Numbered from the stretch's first letter, positions 46,949 through 56,900 are shown. The stretch: DNA of 59,093 nt from Ruminococcus sp. (GCF_024684275.1 NZ_JAIKXF010000022.1:1-59093); one strand, 5' to 3'. Numbers and translations are program-made. Notes: generated by a model not told the origin, from the letters alone.

Positions 46949-47994
46949 GTTAGCTCAGCATACCTTTCTATATTAGTTTCATCAAATCTGTGGGAGTTTC
47001 TGTACAATGCCAATGCTCCGTCAAGAAGCGGCAGAAGAAGTACTCCCCCTGTACCCTCGCCAAGCCTCATTCCTGCATTTATGGGAGCTTTCAGTCCACA
47101 GTAAGCAAGAAGCCCCTCACCTGCCGGCTCTCCCGAGCAATGACTCGCCAGCATATAATCACGGCAAAGCGGATCGATTCCGCAGGCAATAGCTGCCGAA
47201 GCCGCTGATATAACTCCGTCTGCAACGATCGGGACATGATAATATGCTCCTCCGAGAAATAATCCTGTCATAGAGGCAATTTCAGCTCCGCCAAGCTTTT
47301 GCAGAAGCTCCAACGGTTTGTTCTTTTCGGGCTTGTTGACTTCAATTGCACGTTTTACTGCGTTGATCTTTCTTTGTAAGCCCTCTGAGGACAGACCTGC
47401 ACCTCTCCCTGTGACCTGCTCCGGAGGCAGGTCAAGAAGCACAGAAGCTATGGCGGCTGTGGGAGTTGTATTACCAATACCCATTTCTCCCGTCACTATA
47501 ATTTTTGTGCCGCGCTCGGTCAGCTCCTTCACCATGTCCATTCCCGTAACTATGGAAGCTTCTGTCTCATCAGCTGTCATAGCTGCTCCTACAGCGATAT
47601 TATCGGTGCCGTAAACTGCCTTTCGCTTAATGAGCCTGTCACAGTCAACATCTGTGGATAAACCGACATCTACCGCGATGACATCCACATTAAAAGCAGC
47701 TGCAATTGCATTTATATTTGAGCGTCCCTCAGCAATAGCTTTTGCACACTCCGCAGTGACCTCCTGTCCGCACTGAGTAACGCCCTCGCTGACAACGCCG
47801 TGGTCTCCGCACATAACAACAGCAGCTCTGATCGAAATATCAACATCAGGCGTACCCTGTACTGCGGCTATCCTCTGTATCATTTCCTCCAGCAGTCCGA
47901 GACTGCCAAGAGGCTTGGCAATACTGTCCCAGCGTAATTTTGCCGCAGTATAGGCGGCTTTATCAGTGGGGGAGATCTTTTGTATCCTGTCCAT
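46945..47994 (-). CDS. cobT: Nicotinate-nucleotide--dimethylbenzimidazole phosphoribosyltransferase
   Basis: 349 aa. It makes alpha-ribazole phosphate from a lower-ligand base. The catalytic Glu is in MRLGEGTGG (near 318), and VMCGDHGVV and GEMGIGNTTPTAAI are signatures. No bza or bluB gene is in the window, so the source of the lower base is unknown. The ATG at 47994 has GGTGA five bases upstream; a GTG three codons earlier is less likely. It overlaps cbiA by 32 bp. Confidence 0.95.
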   Translation of the reverse strand: MDRIQKISPTDKAAYTAAKLRWDSIAKPLGSLGLLEEMIQRIAAVQGTPDVDISIRAAVVMCGDHGVVSEGVTQCGQEVTAECAKAIAEGRSNINAIAAAFNVDVIAVDVGLSTDVDCDRLIKRKAVYGTDNIAVGAAMTADETEASIVTGMDMVKELTERGTKIIVTGEMGIGNTTPTAAIASVLLDLPPEQVTGRGAGLSSEGLQRKINAVKRAIEVNKPEKNKPLELLQKLGGAEIASMTGLFLGGAYYHVPIVADGVISAASAAIACGIDPLCRDYMLASHCSGEPAGEGLLAYCGLKAPINAGMRLGEGTGGVLLLPLLDGALALYRNSHRFDETNIERYAELT

Positions 47995-49315
47995 TTTTAT
48001 CACCGTATGCGATACAAGCTCTCACAAAGCGCTCCGCGAGCCTTGTATCCGAAAAGAAATTAATGTGCGGAAAACCTGCGTAAAGACTTTCACTGACGTG
48101 ACAGCACTCCCATGCTCTGCCGTCATTTTTCTCCGCAGTAAAACTGTTTCCGCAATACGTGCTGTCCCAGTAGTGAAATTCATGTGCGCGGATCGTTTCT
48201 CCGCAGCCGCAAAGCAATCCTTCAGACTTGGCTGTCATCGTGATATAGCCAAAGCGCTGAAGCCGCGATGTAGGGAAGCATTCTCCGTCGATAACGCCTG
48301 CCATTGAAAACTTTTTGCCGTCTGCGTCTGTAAGCGTTTTCTGGAGATACATGAAGCCTCCGCATTCGGCAATAGTCGGCATACCGCCGCTGACGCAGTT
48401 CCTAATACTTTCGAGCATTGCGCTGTTCGCTGATAGCTCCGCACAGTAAAGCTCGGGGTATCCGCCATATAACAGCAGTCCGTCAGCATTTGGCACGCTT
48501 TTGTCAGCAATCGGAGAAAAATAAACGATATTGCAGCCCATTTTTTCAAGAAGCTCAATATTTTCACGGTATATAAAGCAAAAAGCGCTGTCATTTGCTA
48601 CTGCTATTGAGGGAGCTTCCGAAAAGTGCGCAATGTCAGGAGCAGTATATCGAGGCAGAGGTAAATCGCTGATTTCAAGAAGCTTGTCAATGCAGATATA
48701 CTGCTCTGCAAGTTCTCCGAGGCGGCTCAACTTCTCCTGTATATCGGAAATTTCATTGGCTGTCACCAGTCCAAGATGACGGCTCTCAATAGCAATATCG
48801 CTTTTTGGCAGACAGCCGAAGTTCTCTGTTCCAAGCTCAGCGCAGAGCCTCTCAGCAAGAGGGATTAGCTTCTCAGACAGGCGATCAAAGATAAAGCCTG
48901 CGATCCTGTTAGGACGATAGTTTAGAAAACCACTCATTACTGCGCCAATAGAATCACTCATACCCTTACAGTCCAAAACAATGACCGCAGGAGTATCTGT
49001 AAGCTCAGACACAAAATCCGTACTGCCGGCACCACCGTCATAAAAGCCCATGACACCTTCTATAACGGCAATATCACTGCTTTTGCCGTATTCATCAAGC
49101 AAATACAGGAGAGTATCCCTGCCGCAGAGAAAACTGTCAAGATTGTGAGAAGCCACGCCAATAACCTTGCGGTGAAACATTGGATCAATGTAATCAGGAC
49201 CGCACTTGAAGGCTGCGACATTGATCCCGCGCTTTTTCATAGCTGCAATAACAGCACAGGTAACAGTAGTCTTGCCGCAGCCGCTGTTAGTACCGCCGAT
49301 AATAAAACGTCTCAT
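47963..49315 (-). CDS. cbiA: Cobyrinic acid a,c-diamide synthase
   Basis: 450 aa. It amidates the a and c side chains with glutamine and ATP. The N-terminal ATPase part has GGTNSGCGKTT, and the C-terminal glutaminase has the Cys of IAECGGFMYL (about 325) and AHEFHYWDS. It starts at an ATGA overlap with the cobL stop, after GGAGGA. In the anaerobic path the substrate is cobalt-cobyrinic acid. Confidence 0.95.
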   Translation of the reverse strand: MRRFIIGGTNSGCGKTTVTCAVIAAMKKRGINVAAFKCGPDYIDPMFHRKVIGVASHNLDSFLCGRDTLLYLLDEYGKSSDIAVIEGVMGFYDGGAGSTDFVSELTDTPAVIVLDCKGMSDSIGAVMSGFLNYRPNRIAGFIFDRLSEKLIPLAERLCAELGTENFGCLPKSDIAIESRHLGLVTANEISDIQEKLSRLGELAEQYICIDKLLEISDLPLPRYTAPDIAHFSEAPSIAVANDSAFCFIYRENIELLEKMGCNIVYFSPIADKSVPNADGLLLYGGYPELYCAELSANSAMLESIRNCVSGGMPTIAECGGFMYLQKTLTDADGKKFSMAGVIDGECFPTSRLQRFGYITMTAKSEGLLCGCGETIRAHEFHYWDSTYCGNSFTAEKNDGRAWECCHVSESLYAGFPHINFFSDTRLAERFVRACIAYGDKNGQDTKDLPH

Positions 49316-50502
49316 GTAAGTCCTCCGCTAATAATGAACACGGGATTCTGGGCTTTCAGCATTGTATGAGTGCCGAGCTTTTCAGTACGTGTAACAGAAA
49401 TCTGCGCAATTTCGGGAGAAGAGCCGTACTTTTCAAAGCATTTCACAGCGTCGCTAAGAGTTTCAAGGGAAACTGCTGTCACAGTAATGTAAGCATTGGG
49501 ATTTTTCGTATATATCACATCAAAAATACCACTCATATTCCCAGAACTGCCGCCAATAAACACCTTGTCCGGAGTCTCGGCTTCAGCCAGACATTCAGGG
49601 CAGTTTCCCTCAGCTGCAATTATATTATCACAGCCGAAAAGCCGGGCGTTCTTTTCAGTCAGCAGCACCGCCTCGGCTTTTTTGTCAAAAGCCAGAACTT
49701 CTCCGTCAGGACAGCGGCAGGCAGCTTCAACAGATACTGCCCCCGTGCCGCAGCCTATGTCCCAGACAACAGAATCACACTCGATATTCATTTTTGAAAC
49801 CGCAATGCAGCGCACCTCTGACTTTGTCATGGGAACTTTATCACGAAGGAACTCCTCATCACTTATGGCTGACGGGATACGCCGCAGAGCGTCCATATTT
49901 ACAGTTATCATAACCGCAAGACCACAAATATCATTGTCAATAAGATTTTCGGCTCTGCCTGATACTACACGTTCATCCGGATAGCCCAGATCAGCGCCAA
50001 TATGTACTGTAACATCTCCCATGCCGTATCTGCATAGACGACGGCACACCTCTGCTGCCGTAATATCACCGCCTAACAGGAAAAAACATTGCCGATTCAG
50101 CCTGACATTAACCGCAATATTTGAGCTTTGTCCATGTAGTGAAACGAACTTCATCTGTTCATACGAAATGCCAAGTTTTCCGCAGAAATACGCAGCTGAT
50201 GAAATACCAGCAACCACCTTTACATCATACTCGTTCAACAGGGGCAGCAGCTTCTTTGTACCGCTGAAAAACCCACAGTCTCCTGACATAAGCACGGCGG
50301 CGCAGCCATATTCACAGCTGCGGAGCTTTGCAGCAATTTCTTTCGGAATATAACTGCAAAACAGCTCTTTTCCCAAACTGCTGAACGGATTCAACATACG
50401 CTCAGCCCCTATCAGCAGCGAGGCTTCGGCTATTGTAGACTCAGCCTCCTTTGTCAGTGAATCAATGCCGTTTACGCCTATCCCGATTATGTATATCTTC
50501 AT
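49312..50502 (-). CDS. cobL: Fused precorrin-6B C5,15-methyltransferase/decarboxylase (CbiE-CbiT)
   Basis: 396 aa. The N-terminal half (about 1-200) is a CbiE tetrapyrrole methylase (IIGIGVNGIDSLTKEA; SGDCGFFSGT). The C-terminal half (about 210-396) is a CbiT Rossmann methyltransferase (VWDIGCGTGAVSVEA) that methylates C15 and decarboxylates. In many anaerobic clusters cbiE and cbiT are separate genes; here they form one chain as in CobL. It overlaps cobK by 4 bp. Confidence 0.93.
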   Translation of the reverse strand: MKIYIIGIGVNGIDSLTKEAESTIAEASLLIGAERMLNPFSSLGKELFCSYIPKEIAAKLRSCEYGCAAVLMSGDCGFFSGTKKLLPLLNEYDVKVVAGISSAAYFCGKLGISYEQMKFVSLHGQSSNIAVNVRLNRQCFFLLGGDITAAEVCRRLCRYGMGDVTVHIGADLGYPDERVVSGRAENLIDNDICGLAVMITVNMDALRRIPSAISDEEFLRDKVPMTKSEVRCIAVSKMNIECDSVVWDIGCGTGAVSVEAACRCPDGEVLAFDKKAEAVLLTEKNARLFGCDNIIAAEGNCPECLAEAETPDKVFIGGSSGNMSGIFDVIYTKNPNAYITVTAVSLETLSDAVKCFEKYGSSPEIAQISVTRTEKLGTHTMLKAQNPVFIISGGLT

Positions 50503-51242
50503 TTTTTCAGCTCCTTTTCGATGAAATCGATTACCTCGTCAAAACTGATCCCGACCTCATCAGGACGTGCAAGTGTTATCATTTCTGCGCCGACGATACG
50601 CGCAGCCTCAGCCTTTTCGGAATATCCTCCTGTCTCGCCGCTCTCCTTAGTGACAAGTATTTCAGCACCGCTCATTTTAAGATGAGCCACATTCTGTGCA
50701 GTAGTGAACGGACCTTTTGCAAGTATCACCTTTGTCGTATCAAAGCCCAATTCACGGCATTGCTCAAGTATTATGTCAGAGGGCAGAACTCTTATCCATA
50801 GCCTTTCTTGACAGCCGCTGACCTTCGTAAGCTCCGGAAGAGCCTTACTGCCAAGTGTACTCAGCACTGCGCCGTCTGTATTATTGAGATGCTCAATAAG
50901 CTCAGCCATATTCCTGACGATTTTGCCGCGACATTCCGCGCTTTTCCGCAAAAGCCTCAGATATTTCACTCTTGCAGCTTTACAGGCAGCTTTGATATTT
51001 TTCGTTGCTTCAACTGCATATGGGTGAGTGGCATCAACGACAATACGATAATGTTTTTTTTGCATAAGCATCATCATCTTTTCTTTCTCAAGCCTTCCGC
51101 ACAGTACATTCACGCTCTGCGGAAGAAGCTCTGCACCATATTCAGTTGCTACAGAAACATCGGCAGCTATACTATTTTCGGCACAGTACTCGGCAATAAG
51201 CCTTCCCTCTGTTGTTCCGCCGAATATGAGCAGCTCACACAT
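50499..51242 (-). CDS. cbiJ: Cobalt-precorrin-6A reductase
   Basis: 247 aa. It reduces a ring double bond with a nicotinamide cofactor. The start LLIFGGTTEGRLIAEYC and VDATHPYAVEATKNI are signatures of CbiJ/CobK. It overlaps cbiH by 8 bp and cobL by 4 bp. Confidence 0.93.
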   Translation of the reverse strand: MCELLIFGGTTEGRLIAEYCAENSIAADVSVATEYGAELLPQSVNVLCGRLEKEKMMMLMQKKHYRIVVDATHPYAVEATKNIKAACKAARVKYLRLLRKSAECRGKIVRNMAELIEHLNNTDGAVLSTLGSKALPELTKVSGCQERLWIRVLPSDIILEQCRELGFDTTKVILAKGPFTTAQNVAHLKMSGAEILVTKESGETGGYSEKAEAARIVGAEMITLARPDEVGISFDEVIDFIEKELKK

Positions 51243-51957
51243 TTTTATAGTCCCTCGGAGTTACCATTTTACCGCCTATGACCTTTGTCTCGGAATTACC
51301 GATATATACAGTTGTGAACATATCAACAGCAGTATCGCGAAGCTCCGCCAGCGTCAGGATACGGCTCTCCTCACCTTCTCTGCCGATATTGCGAACATAG
51401 CCGCAGACCGTATCTGCCGAACGGTGCTTCAGCACAATATCACAGGCTTTTTGCAGGTAGTCAGCACGGCTTTTTGATGACGGATTATAAAGAACTATAG
51501 TCAGGTCACACTCCGCCGAGCATTCAAGGCGTTTCCGTATCTTTTCCTTTGAAGTTAGAAGATCTGACAGGCTTATTACTGCAAAATCGTGTGTAAGCGG
51601 AGAGCCGAGTACAGCTCCGCCACTGAAAGCAGCCGTAACACCCGAAACGACTTCTATTTCCACGTTTGGAAAACTCTCGCTGAGCTCATATGCCAGTCCG
51701 GCCATGCCGTAGAGCTGTGGATCGCCGCTGCAAATGAGAGAAACATTCTTCTCGGAAGCTTCTTTCAATGCATATTCAACGCGCTCACGCTCCTGCTTCA
51801 TACCTGTTGAAGCATAATTCTTATCCGGGAAGTGCTTTCGCAGCAGCTCCACATATTTAGTATAGCCGACTATCAATTCACTGCGTTTTACAGCACTTTC
51901 AGCAGCTATCGTCATGCCGTCGCGGCTTCCTGCACCGATCCCGACAACGTAAAGCAT
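51235..51957 (-). CDS. cbiH: Cobalt-precorrin-3B C17-methyltransferase
   Basis: 240 aa. It methylates C17 with S-adenosylmethionine and contracts the ring. VVGIGAGSRDGMTIAAESA, ICSGDPQLYGMAGL and VVSGVTAAFSGGAVLGSPL are signatures. There is no fused iron-sulfur extension. The ATG overlaps the cbiG stop (TAATG). Confidence 0.94.
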   Translation of the reverse strand: MLYVVGIGAGSRDGMTIAAESAVKRSELIVGYTKYVELLRKHFPDKNYASTGMKQERERVEYALKEASEKNVSLICSGDPQLYGMAGLAYELSESFPNVEIEVVSGVTAAFSGGAVLGSPLTHDFAVISLSDLLTSKEKIRKRLECSAECDLTIVLYNPSSKSRADYLQKACDIVLKHRSADTVCGYVRNIGREGEESRILTLAELRDTAVDMFTTVYIGNSETKVIGGKMVTPRDYKNV

Positions 51958-52988
51958 TACAATATCTTCCTTTCAAAATCAAGTATAAGCGGTTTTTCTG
52001 CAGCAGCTACTGTTACTCCGTTTGCCGCATATTTCCGCATTATCAGCCTGCCGCCGCTGCATTTCACAGCACTTCTTTCGCAGACATTGTCCACTCCGGT
52101 GATCTTTTTCACAAACATGGACGAGGTGAAATCTCCATCAGTTTCCATGAGATCCTTCGCCGTATATGTACGTAGCTTCAAACTGTATTTTTCGCAGAAT
52201 TCAAGAATCCCATGCTCGTCCTTTTTAATATCAATAGTAGCTACATCAGAAACGCGCTCAATTGGTATTTTTGCTTTATACAGCGCCATACGCACTAAAA
52301 TGTCGATAGCACTGAAATCTGTTCCGCGCTTGCAGCCGATACCGAGAACGATATTTTTGGGAATGAGCTTCAGTGTCACCGAAAATGGCGTCCTGTCGGC
52401 ATTGCCTATATAAATTCCCGTTTTGCAGCCGGTATCCTCAACTATTTCCTTCGGCAGCCCAACGAATCTATATTCGCTGACCAGACCTATTTTTTCACTC
52501 TCAAGCACAGCGGCTGCCACGGCTTTTGCCTTGTCCATTTCAGTAATAATAAGATCGTTTGCAGCAGCAAAACTGTCCGGGGAAAAACGTCCTCCTGTAT
52601 CGGTGGCAGTAGTAACGGCAGCCTTAGCTCCTATAAGCTCCGCCAGACGCACAGCAAGGGCGTTTGCACCGCCGATATGTCCTGAAAGTATAGGGATAAC
52701 GAACTGTCCGCAGTCGTCAATTACAATCACCGCAGGATCAGTGTTTTTCGACTGAATGTGTGGAGCAATAGTCCGTACAGCGATTCCGCAGGCACATACA
52801 AAGATAAGTGCGTCATATCTGTTGAAAATGTCTGAGACAAGTCCAGCCGGGTCCTCAAAGCAGCGCGAGCCGAAGTCTGAATGGCTGCGAATACAAAAAC
52901 GATCTGTACTGATAAAATCAGCGCATTTTTTGATATGCAGAGAGAGTACCCTGCCCCTTTCAGTAATGGAGATAACCGCAGCTCTCAT
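51957..52988 (-). CDS. cbiG: Cobalt-precorrin-5A hydrolase
   Basis: 343 aa. It opens the delta-lactone and releases acetaldehyde, a step specific to the anaerobic path. FVCACGIAVRTIAPHIQSK, ILSGHIGGANALA and VLGIGCKRGT (start of the C-terminal domain, about 210) are signatures. The ATG overlaps the cbiF stop (ATGA). Confidence 0.94.
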   Translation of the reverse strand: MRAAVISITERGRVLSLHIKKCADFISTDRFCIRSHSDFGSRCFEDPAGLVSDIFNRYDALIFVCACGIAVRTIAPHIQSKNTDPAVIVIDDCGQFVIPILSGHIGGANALAVRLAELIGAKAAVTTATDTGGRFSPDSFAAANDLIITEMDKAKAVAAAVLESEKIGLVSEYRFVGLPKEIVEDTGCKTGIYIGNADRTPFSVTLKLIPKNIVLGIGCKRGTDFSAIDILVRMALYKAKIPIERVSDVATIDIKKDEHGILEFCEKYSLKLRTYTAKDLMETDGDFTSSMFVKKITGVDNVCERSAVKCSGGRLIMRKYAANGVTVAAAEKPLILDFERKIL

Positions 52989-53743
52989 TGTTTGCTCGGC
53001 TTTCTGAATTTGGTCTCAAAATCTGCTGAGTATAGCTTAGACAGAGAACGAACTCCGTCCAAAAAGTCCCCAACAGTGATCAGTGCGGTCTTGGTTATTC
53101 CGTTTTTTTCGGCAGTTTCTGCAAGGCTGGCAACAGTACAGCGGCAGACCATTTCGTCGTTCCACGTCGCCTTATAAACTATCGCCGCCGGGGTATCCGC
53201 AGTATATCCGCCTTTTATGAGTCTTTCGGAAAGCTCCTCAAGCATACCTGTGCTGAGGAATATCACCATTGCAGCATGGTGGGCGGCAAGACTCTCTATG
53301 CTCTCGCTTTCGGGCACAGGAGTTCTGCCTGCCATTCTTGTAAGTATGACCGTCTGTGAAACATCAGGCAGGGTATATTCGGCTTTCAGCGCAGCCGCCG
53401 CTCCGCAGAATGAGCTTACCCCGGGGCAGACATCATAAGCTATGCCAAGAGCGTCCAGCCTTTCCATTTGCTCCCGTATCGCACCAAAAACACAGGGATC
53501 ACCTGTATGAAGACGCACAGTAGTTTTACCGCTGTTTTCTGCATTTTCCATTACATCTATGACCTCATCAAGAGTCATTAAGGCACTGTTATGTATCTCA
53601 CAGCCGCTTTTTGCATAATCCAATAATTCGGGATTTACCAGCGAGCCGGCATATATAATAACATCTGCTTCCTCAATAAGTTTCTTTCCGCGAAGTGTTA
53701 TAAGGTCAGGCGCACCGCTGCCTGCACCAACAAAGTGTATCAT
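52985..53743 (-). CDS. cbiF: Cobalt-precorrin-4 C11-methyltransferase
   Basis: 252 aa. It methylates C11. FVGAGSGAPDLITLRG, RLHTGDPCVFGAI and CPGVSSFCGAAAAL are signatures. Also called CobM. It begins directly at the cbiD stop, with no base between. Confidence 0.95.
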   Translation of the reverse strand: MIHFVGAGSGAPDLITLRGKKLIEEADVIIYAGSLVNPELLDYAKSGCEIHNSALMTLDEVIDVMENAENSGKTTVRLHTGDPCVFGAIREQMERLDALGIAYDVCPGVSSFCGAAAALKAEYTLPDVSQTVILTRMAGRTPVPESESIESLAAHHAAMVIFLSTGMLEELSERLIKGGYTADTPAAIVYKATWNDEMVCRCTVASLAETAEKNGITKTALITVGDFLDGVRSLSKLYSADFETKFRKPSKQ

Positions 53744-54871
53744 TCATTTCACCGCCAAATCAAGTATCTCATCTGCATACCCAGTTTTCAGCAGCATATC
53801 GTGCTGATAGGAAAATACAACTGCGCCAATTTTCGCCTCACCTTTTACTCTTGCCTGTAAATAGCTGTGTATTCGTTCAGTAAGAACATCAAGGAGCCTT
53901 TGTGCCTGTCCGTTTTCATACAGTATATCCAGTGCGGAATCAGTAGTTGCACAGTCACTTAGCCTGCAAAGCAGACTGTTATCCAAACCTGCAAGAGCAC
54001 CGCAGGCAATAAGAGTCTCTATTCTTCCGTCGGCATATGAAGAATGGGTATTCATAATACCCGAACCCAGCTTGACCAACTTGCCGATATGACCGCATAT
54101 CAATATATTCTCAAAGCCAAGTGTAATACCTATATCTATAGCGTCACCGATAAAGTTGCTGCACATTACGCACTGTTCGCTGAGCTGCGGCAGCTTCTCG
54201 AAAACAAACCTATCGCTGTAGTTTCCAACTGTCAGTACAAGAACTTTTCTTCCCTCTTGTCGGCGGATATTTGCCTCTGTTCTAATAGTTTCGATCATTG
54301 CAGAGCTGCTCATCGGCTCCACAATACCCGTTGTCCCAATTATTGAGATACCGCCAAGAATTCCGATACGCGGATTAAAGGTCTTTTTAGCAAGCTCCTC
54401 CCCTTTCGGCACAGATATAACTACTCTGAATCCGCCTCTGTATTCATGCATTTCTGCGGCATCCATTACAGACTGAGCTATCATTTTTCGAGGTACAGAG
54501 TTGATTGCTGCCATTCCCACTGGTTGGTCAAGCCCCGCCTTTGTAACTGTTCCCACACCATTTCCGCCGACTATATCCACACCGTATTCGATAAGTGAGA
54601 CCTCCGCGATTATCTCGATACCATTGGTAATATCAGGATCGTCACCGCTGTCCTTTATTACCGAACAAGCGGCAATTTCTTTGTATATGGTGCATTTGGA
54701 TATTTCGAGCATAATTCGCTCACCTTTAGGGAGAAGTATTTCTGTATATTTCACATTCTGACCTGTAAGAAGTGCCTCAGCGGCAGCCTTTGCAGCAGCT
54801 GCGGCACAGGAGCCGGTTGTATAGCCGCAGCGCATTTTCTTTGTACCGCAGTATATGAACCTTTCTTCCAT
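53744..54871 (-). CDS. cbiD: Cobalt-precorrin-5B C1-methyltransferase
   Basis: 375 aa. It methylates C1, a step specific to the anaerobic pathway. RCGYTTGSCAAAAAKAA and GTTGIVEPMS are signatures. It is the first gene of the operon, with GGAGGG before its ATG and a promoter 32 bp further up. The leader of about 25 nt has no room for a riboswitch. Confidence 0.96.
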   Translation of the reverse strand: MEERFIYCGTKKMRCGYTTGSCAAAAAKAAAEALLTGQNVKYTEILLPKGERIMLEISKCTIYKEIAACSVIKDSGDDPDITNGIEIIAEVSLIEYGVDIVGGNGVGTVTKAGLDQPVGMAAINSVPRKMIAQSVMDAAEMHEYRGGFRVVISVPKGEELAKKTFNPRIGILGGISIIGTTGIVEPMSSSAMIETIRTEANIRRQEGRKVLVLTVGNYSDRFVFEKLPQLSEQCVMCSNFIGDAIDIGITLGFENILICGHIGKLVKLGSGIMNTHSSYADGRIETLIACGALAGLDNSLLCRLSDCATTDSALDILYENGQAQRLLDVLTERIHSYLQARVKGEAKIGAVVFSYQHDMLLKTGYADEILDLAVK

Positions 54872-54902
54872 ACCGCCCTCCTGTTAAAGTATTTATGTTT
54901 AT

Positions 54903-54931
54903 ATTTTAGCATATTATGCCCGCTAAGTCAA
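54903..54931 (-). promoter_or_regulatory. Promoter of the 15-gene cob operon
   Basis: On the minus strand, TTGACT (54926-54931), a 17-base spacer and TAAAAT (54903-54908). Confidence 0.82.
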
Positions 54932-55042
54932 TCATAATTAAATACTAAGCAGTTTTCGTGTTTGCATGAGGATACATATAATTTATCGTTATAAATATAT
55001 AATATAAATATCATGTTAAATACAAAAGATTTTTGTCAACTA

Positions 55043-55071
55043 TAGACATTCTCCAATTAATAATGTATAAT
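55043..55071 (+). promoter_or_regulatory. Promoter of the dockerin peptidase gene
   Basis: TAGACA (55043-55048), a 17-base spacer and TATAAT (55066-55071), about 44 bp before the ATG. Confidence 0.75.
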
Positions 55072-55114
55072 ATAGGTGGATATTTCACTTATCAAACAAA
55101 AAGGAGTGTCTACT

Positions 55115-56758
55115 ATGAAAATTCGCTTCCGCGGCACAATTCCTCTTCTTTTTTCCGCGTTGCTCGCAGGCTCGGCAGCTATACCATTATCAGCTTCTGC
55201 TGAATGGAAGCATATCGGATATATGGGCGATCTTAACAACGATCAGGAGCTGAATGTAGCTGACCTTGTTATTATGAAACGGCACCTGCTCGGAATAGAA
55301 CCTATGACCGACAGCAATAGTTATCACGTTCAGAATTCTTACATCGGCATTAATGGGGCAGACGGATTTCAGGCAGGAGAATACTTTGTAACAGCTGACA
55401 TTAATCAGGACGGAGCAGTCGATATATTTGATTTTGTTGAGCTAAGAAAAGCCATTGTAAACGACAGTGCCCTCTGGGTTTGGCAGTGGGAAACCGAATA
55501 CATCGTTCCTGACGATCCGATCGAAGAAAACGGTGAATTTATCGGAGCTTCTGTCAATGATGTTTATAAATTCATGCCTTCACAGGGCAATGGCAAAATG
55601 CTTATTATCTACGCTGATTTTGCAGACTGCAAGTTCAGCTATCTTCCAACAACTGACGAAATAGAAAAGATCGCCTTCGGCGAAGAGAACTCTGACAACA
55701 AGCTCTATCCGTGGGAAAGCATATCAGCTTTTTTCAAACGCTCCTCAAAAGGCGCTCTTGATCTCACCGGAAAAGCCTATCATTACAGCACAGGAAATTC
55801 TGTAAACAATTACTATCAGGTCAAAGGTCAGAAAGCTCTCATGACTGAAGCATGCAAGGCACTTGACAGCAAGATAAACTTCAGTGAATTTGACGGGAAT
55901 AACGACGGATATATAGATACACTGGTCCTTATCGTTCCCGGACAGACAAGCAATGACACATGGTGGCCTGCATCGGTTCAATTTGCAAACGATAATTATG
56001 TATACGACGGAATGAAAATAGGTCACATGATAACAGGCAATTGTCAGATAAATTCCTCTGTCGACTATAGGGATTTTGTTTCTACACTTACACATGAAAC
56101 AGGTCATTGTATGGGATTGCCTGATTATTACCGCTATGATAAAAACAGCGACGCCGACGGACTTCACGGAACTGCCGGAAGTGAGCTTATGGACGACACA
56201 GGCGGTGATCTGAGCTGCGTATCAAAGCTTCATCTCGGTTGGTACAAAACAGATCAGGTCCAGGTCTATGATTCTTCATCAGGAACACAGAGCTTTATCC
56301 TCTATAACGCACAAACCTCAAAGGGCAATACCATTATTATACCCTGCGGAGACCTCGACAGCCGCTATCACAGTGAATACATGATGATAGAATATACCAC
56401 CAAACAGGCAAATAACAGTTCTCCACCGTGGTATGTTTCTATGGGTGAAGGGATACGTGTATATCACGTTGATGCTTCTCTTTATAACAACGGGTGGTGG
56501 ACATCTTTCCGTTATGCAAGCGGTTCTGAGTTTACAGATAATTATGAAGGAAGACGCTTTATCAGACTCATAGATGATAAAAAATCGGACAACATCTACA
56601 AAACAGGTGCTGTTATCGACGGTAATATCTCTGGTTTCCACTGGTATGACAGTAACGGAAGACAGACTATTGACACAGGTCTTACTATTGAGATCGGTGA
56701 AAAAAATAATGACTCCTACACAGTTACAATAAAGAATAACGCCTTTGCAAATAATTGA
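55115..56758 (+). CDS. Secreted M6-like metallopeptidase with N-terminal dockerin
   Basis: 547 aa. A signal peptide (about 1-29) is followed directly by a dockerin. Its first Ca2+ repeat (GDLNNDQELNVADLV, about 36-62) and second repeat (ADINQDGAVDIFDFV, about 95-118) are separated by about 30 extra residues. A catalytic domain follows, with HETGHCMGLPD near 327, the HExxH zinc site of the M6 (immune inhibitor A-like) peptidases. AAAGGAG before the ATG at 55115 sets the start. An N-terminal dockerin is unusual; the enzyme may trim cellulosome proteins or digest plant protein. Confidence 0.87.
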   Translation: MKIRFRGTIPLLFSALLAGSAAIPLSASAEWKHIGYMGDLNNDQELNVADLVIMKRHLLGIEPMTDSNSYHVQNSYIGINGADGFQAGEYFVTADINQDGAVDIFDFVELRKAIVNDSALWVWQWETEYIVPDDPIEENGEFIGASVNDVYKFMPSQGNGKMLIIYADFADCKFSYLPTTDEIEKIAFGEENSDNKLYPWESISAFFKRSSKGALDLTGKAYHYSTGNSVNNYYQVKGQKALMTEACKALDSKINFSEFDGNNDGYIDTLVLIVPGQTSNDTWWPASVQFANDNYVYDGMKIGHMITGNCQINSSVDYRDFVSTLTHETGHCMGLPDYYRYDKNSDADGLHGTAGSELMDDTGGDLSCVSKLHLGWYKTDQVQVYDSSSGTQSFILYNAQTSKGNTIIIPCGDLDSRYHSEYMMIEYTTKQANNSSPPWYVSMGEGIRVYHVDASLYNNGWWTSFRYASGSEFTDNYEGRRFIRLIDDKKSDNIYKTGAVIDGNISGFHWYDSNGRQTIDTGLTIEIGEKNNDSYTVTIKNNAFANN

Positions 56759-56868
56759 CAGAAACATTGAATGAGGTCAGCTTCGTACAGATCCGACCTT
56801 ATGATGATAGTATGATCAAATCAGTATATATAACGAAAACCGTTTTTTTCAAACGTTCTTGAATAATA

Positions 56869-56900
56869 AAAAACCAGCCCTGAATTCAGGGCTGGTTTTT
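56869..56900. terminator. Terminator between the peptidase and xylanase genes
   Basis: AAAAACCAGCCCTGAATTCAGG and its mirror form a perfect 32-base palindrome with T-runs on both strands. Confidence 0.92.

Noticed and set aside
54872..55042. Possible cobalamin riboswitch upstream of cbiD
   Set aside because: No B12 box or aptamer core was found, and the promoter leaves a leader that is too short.
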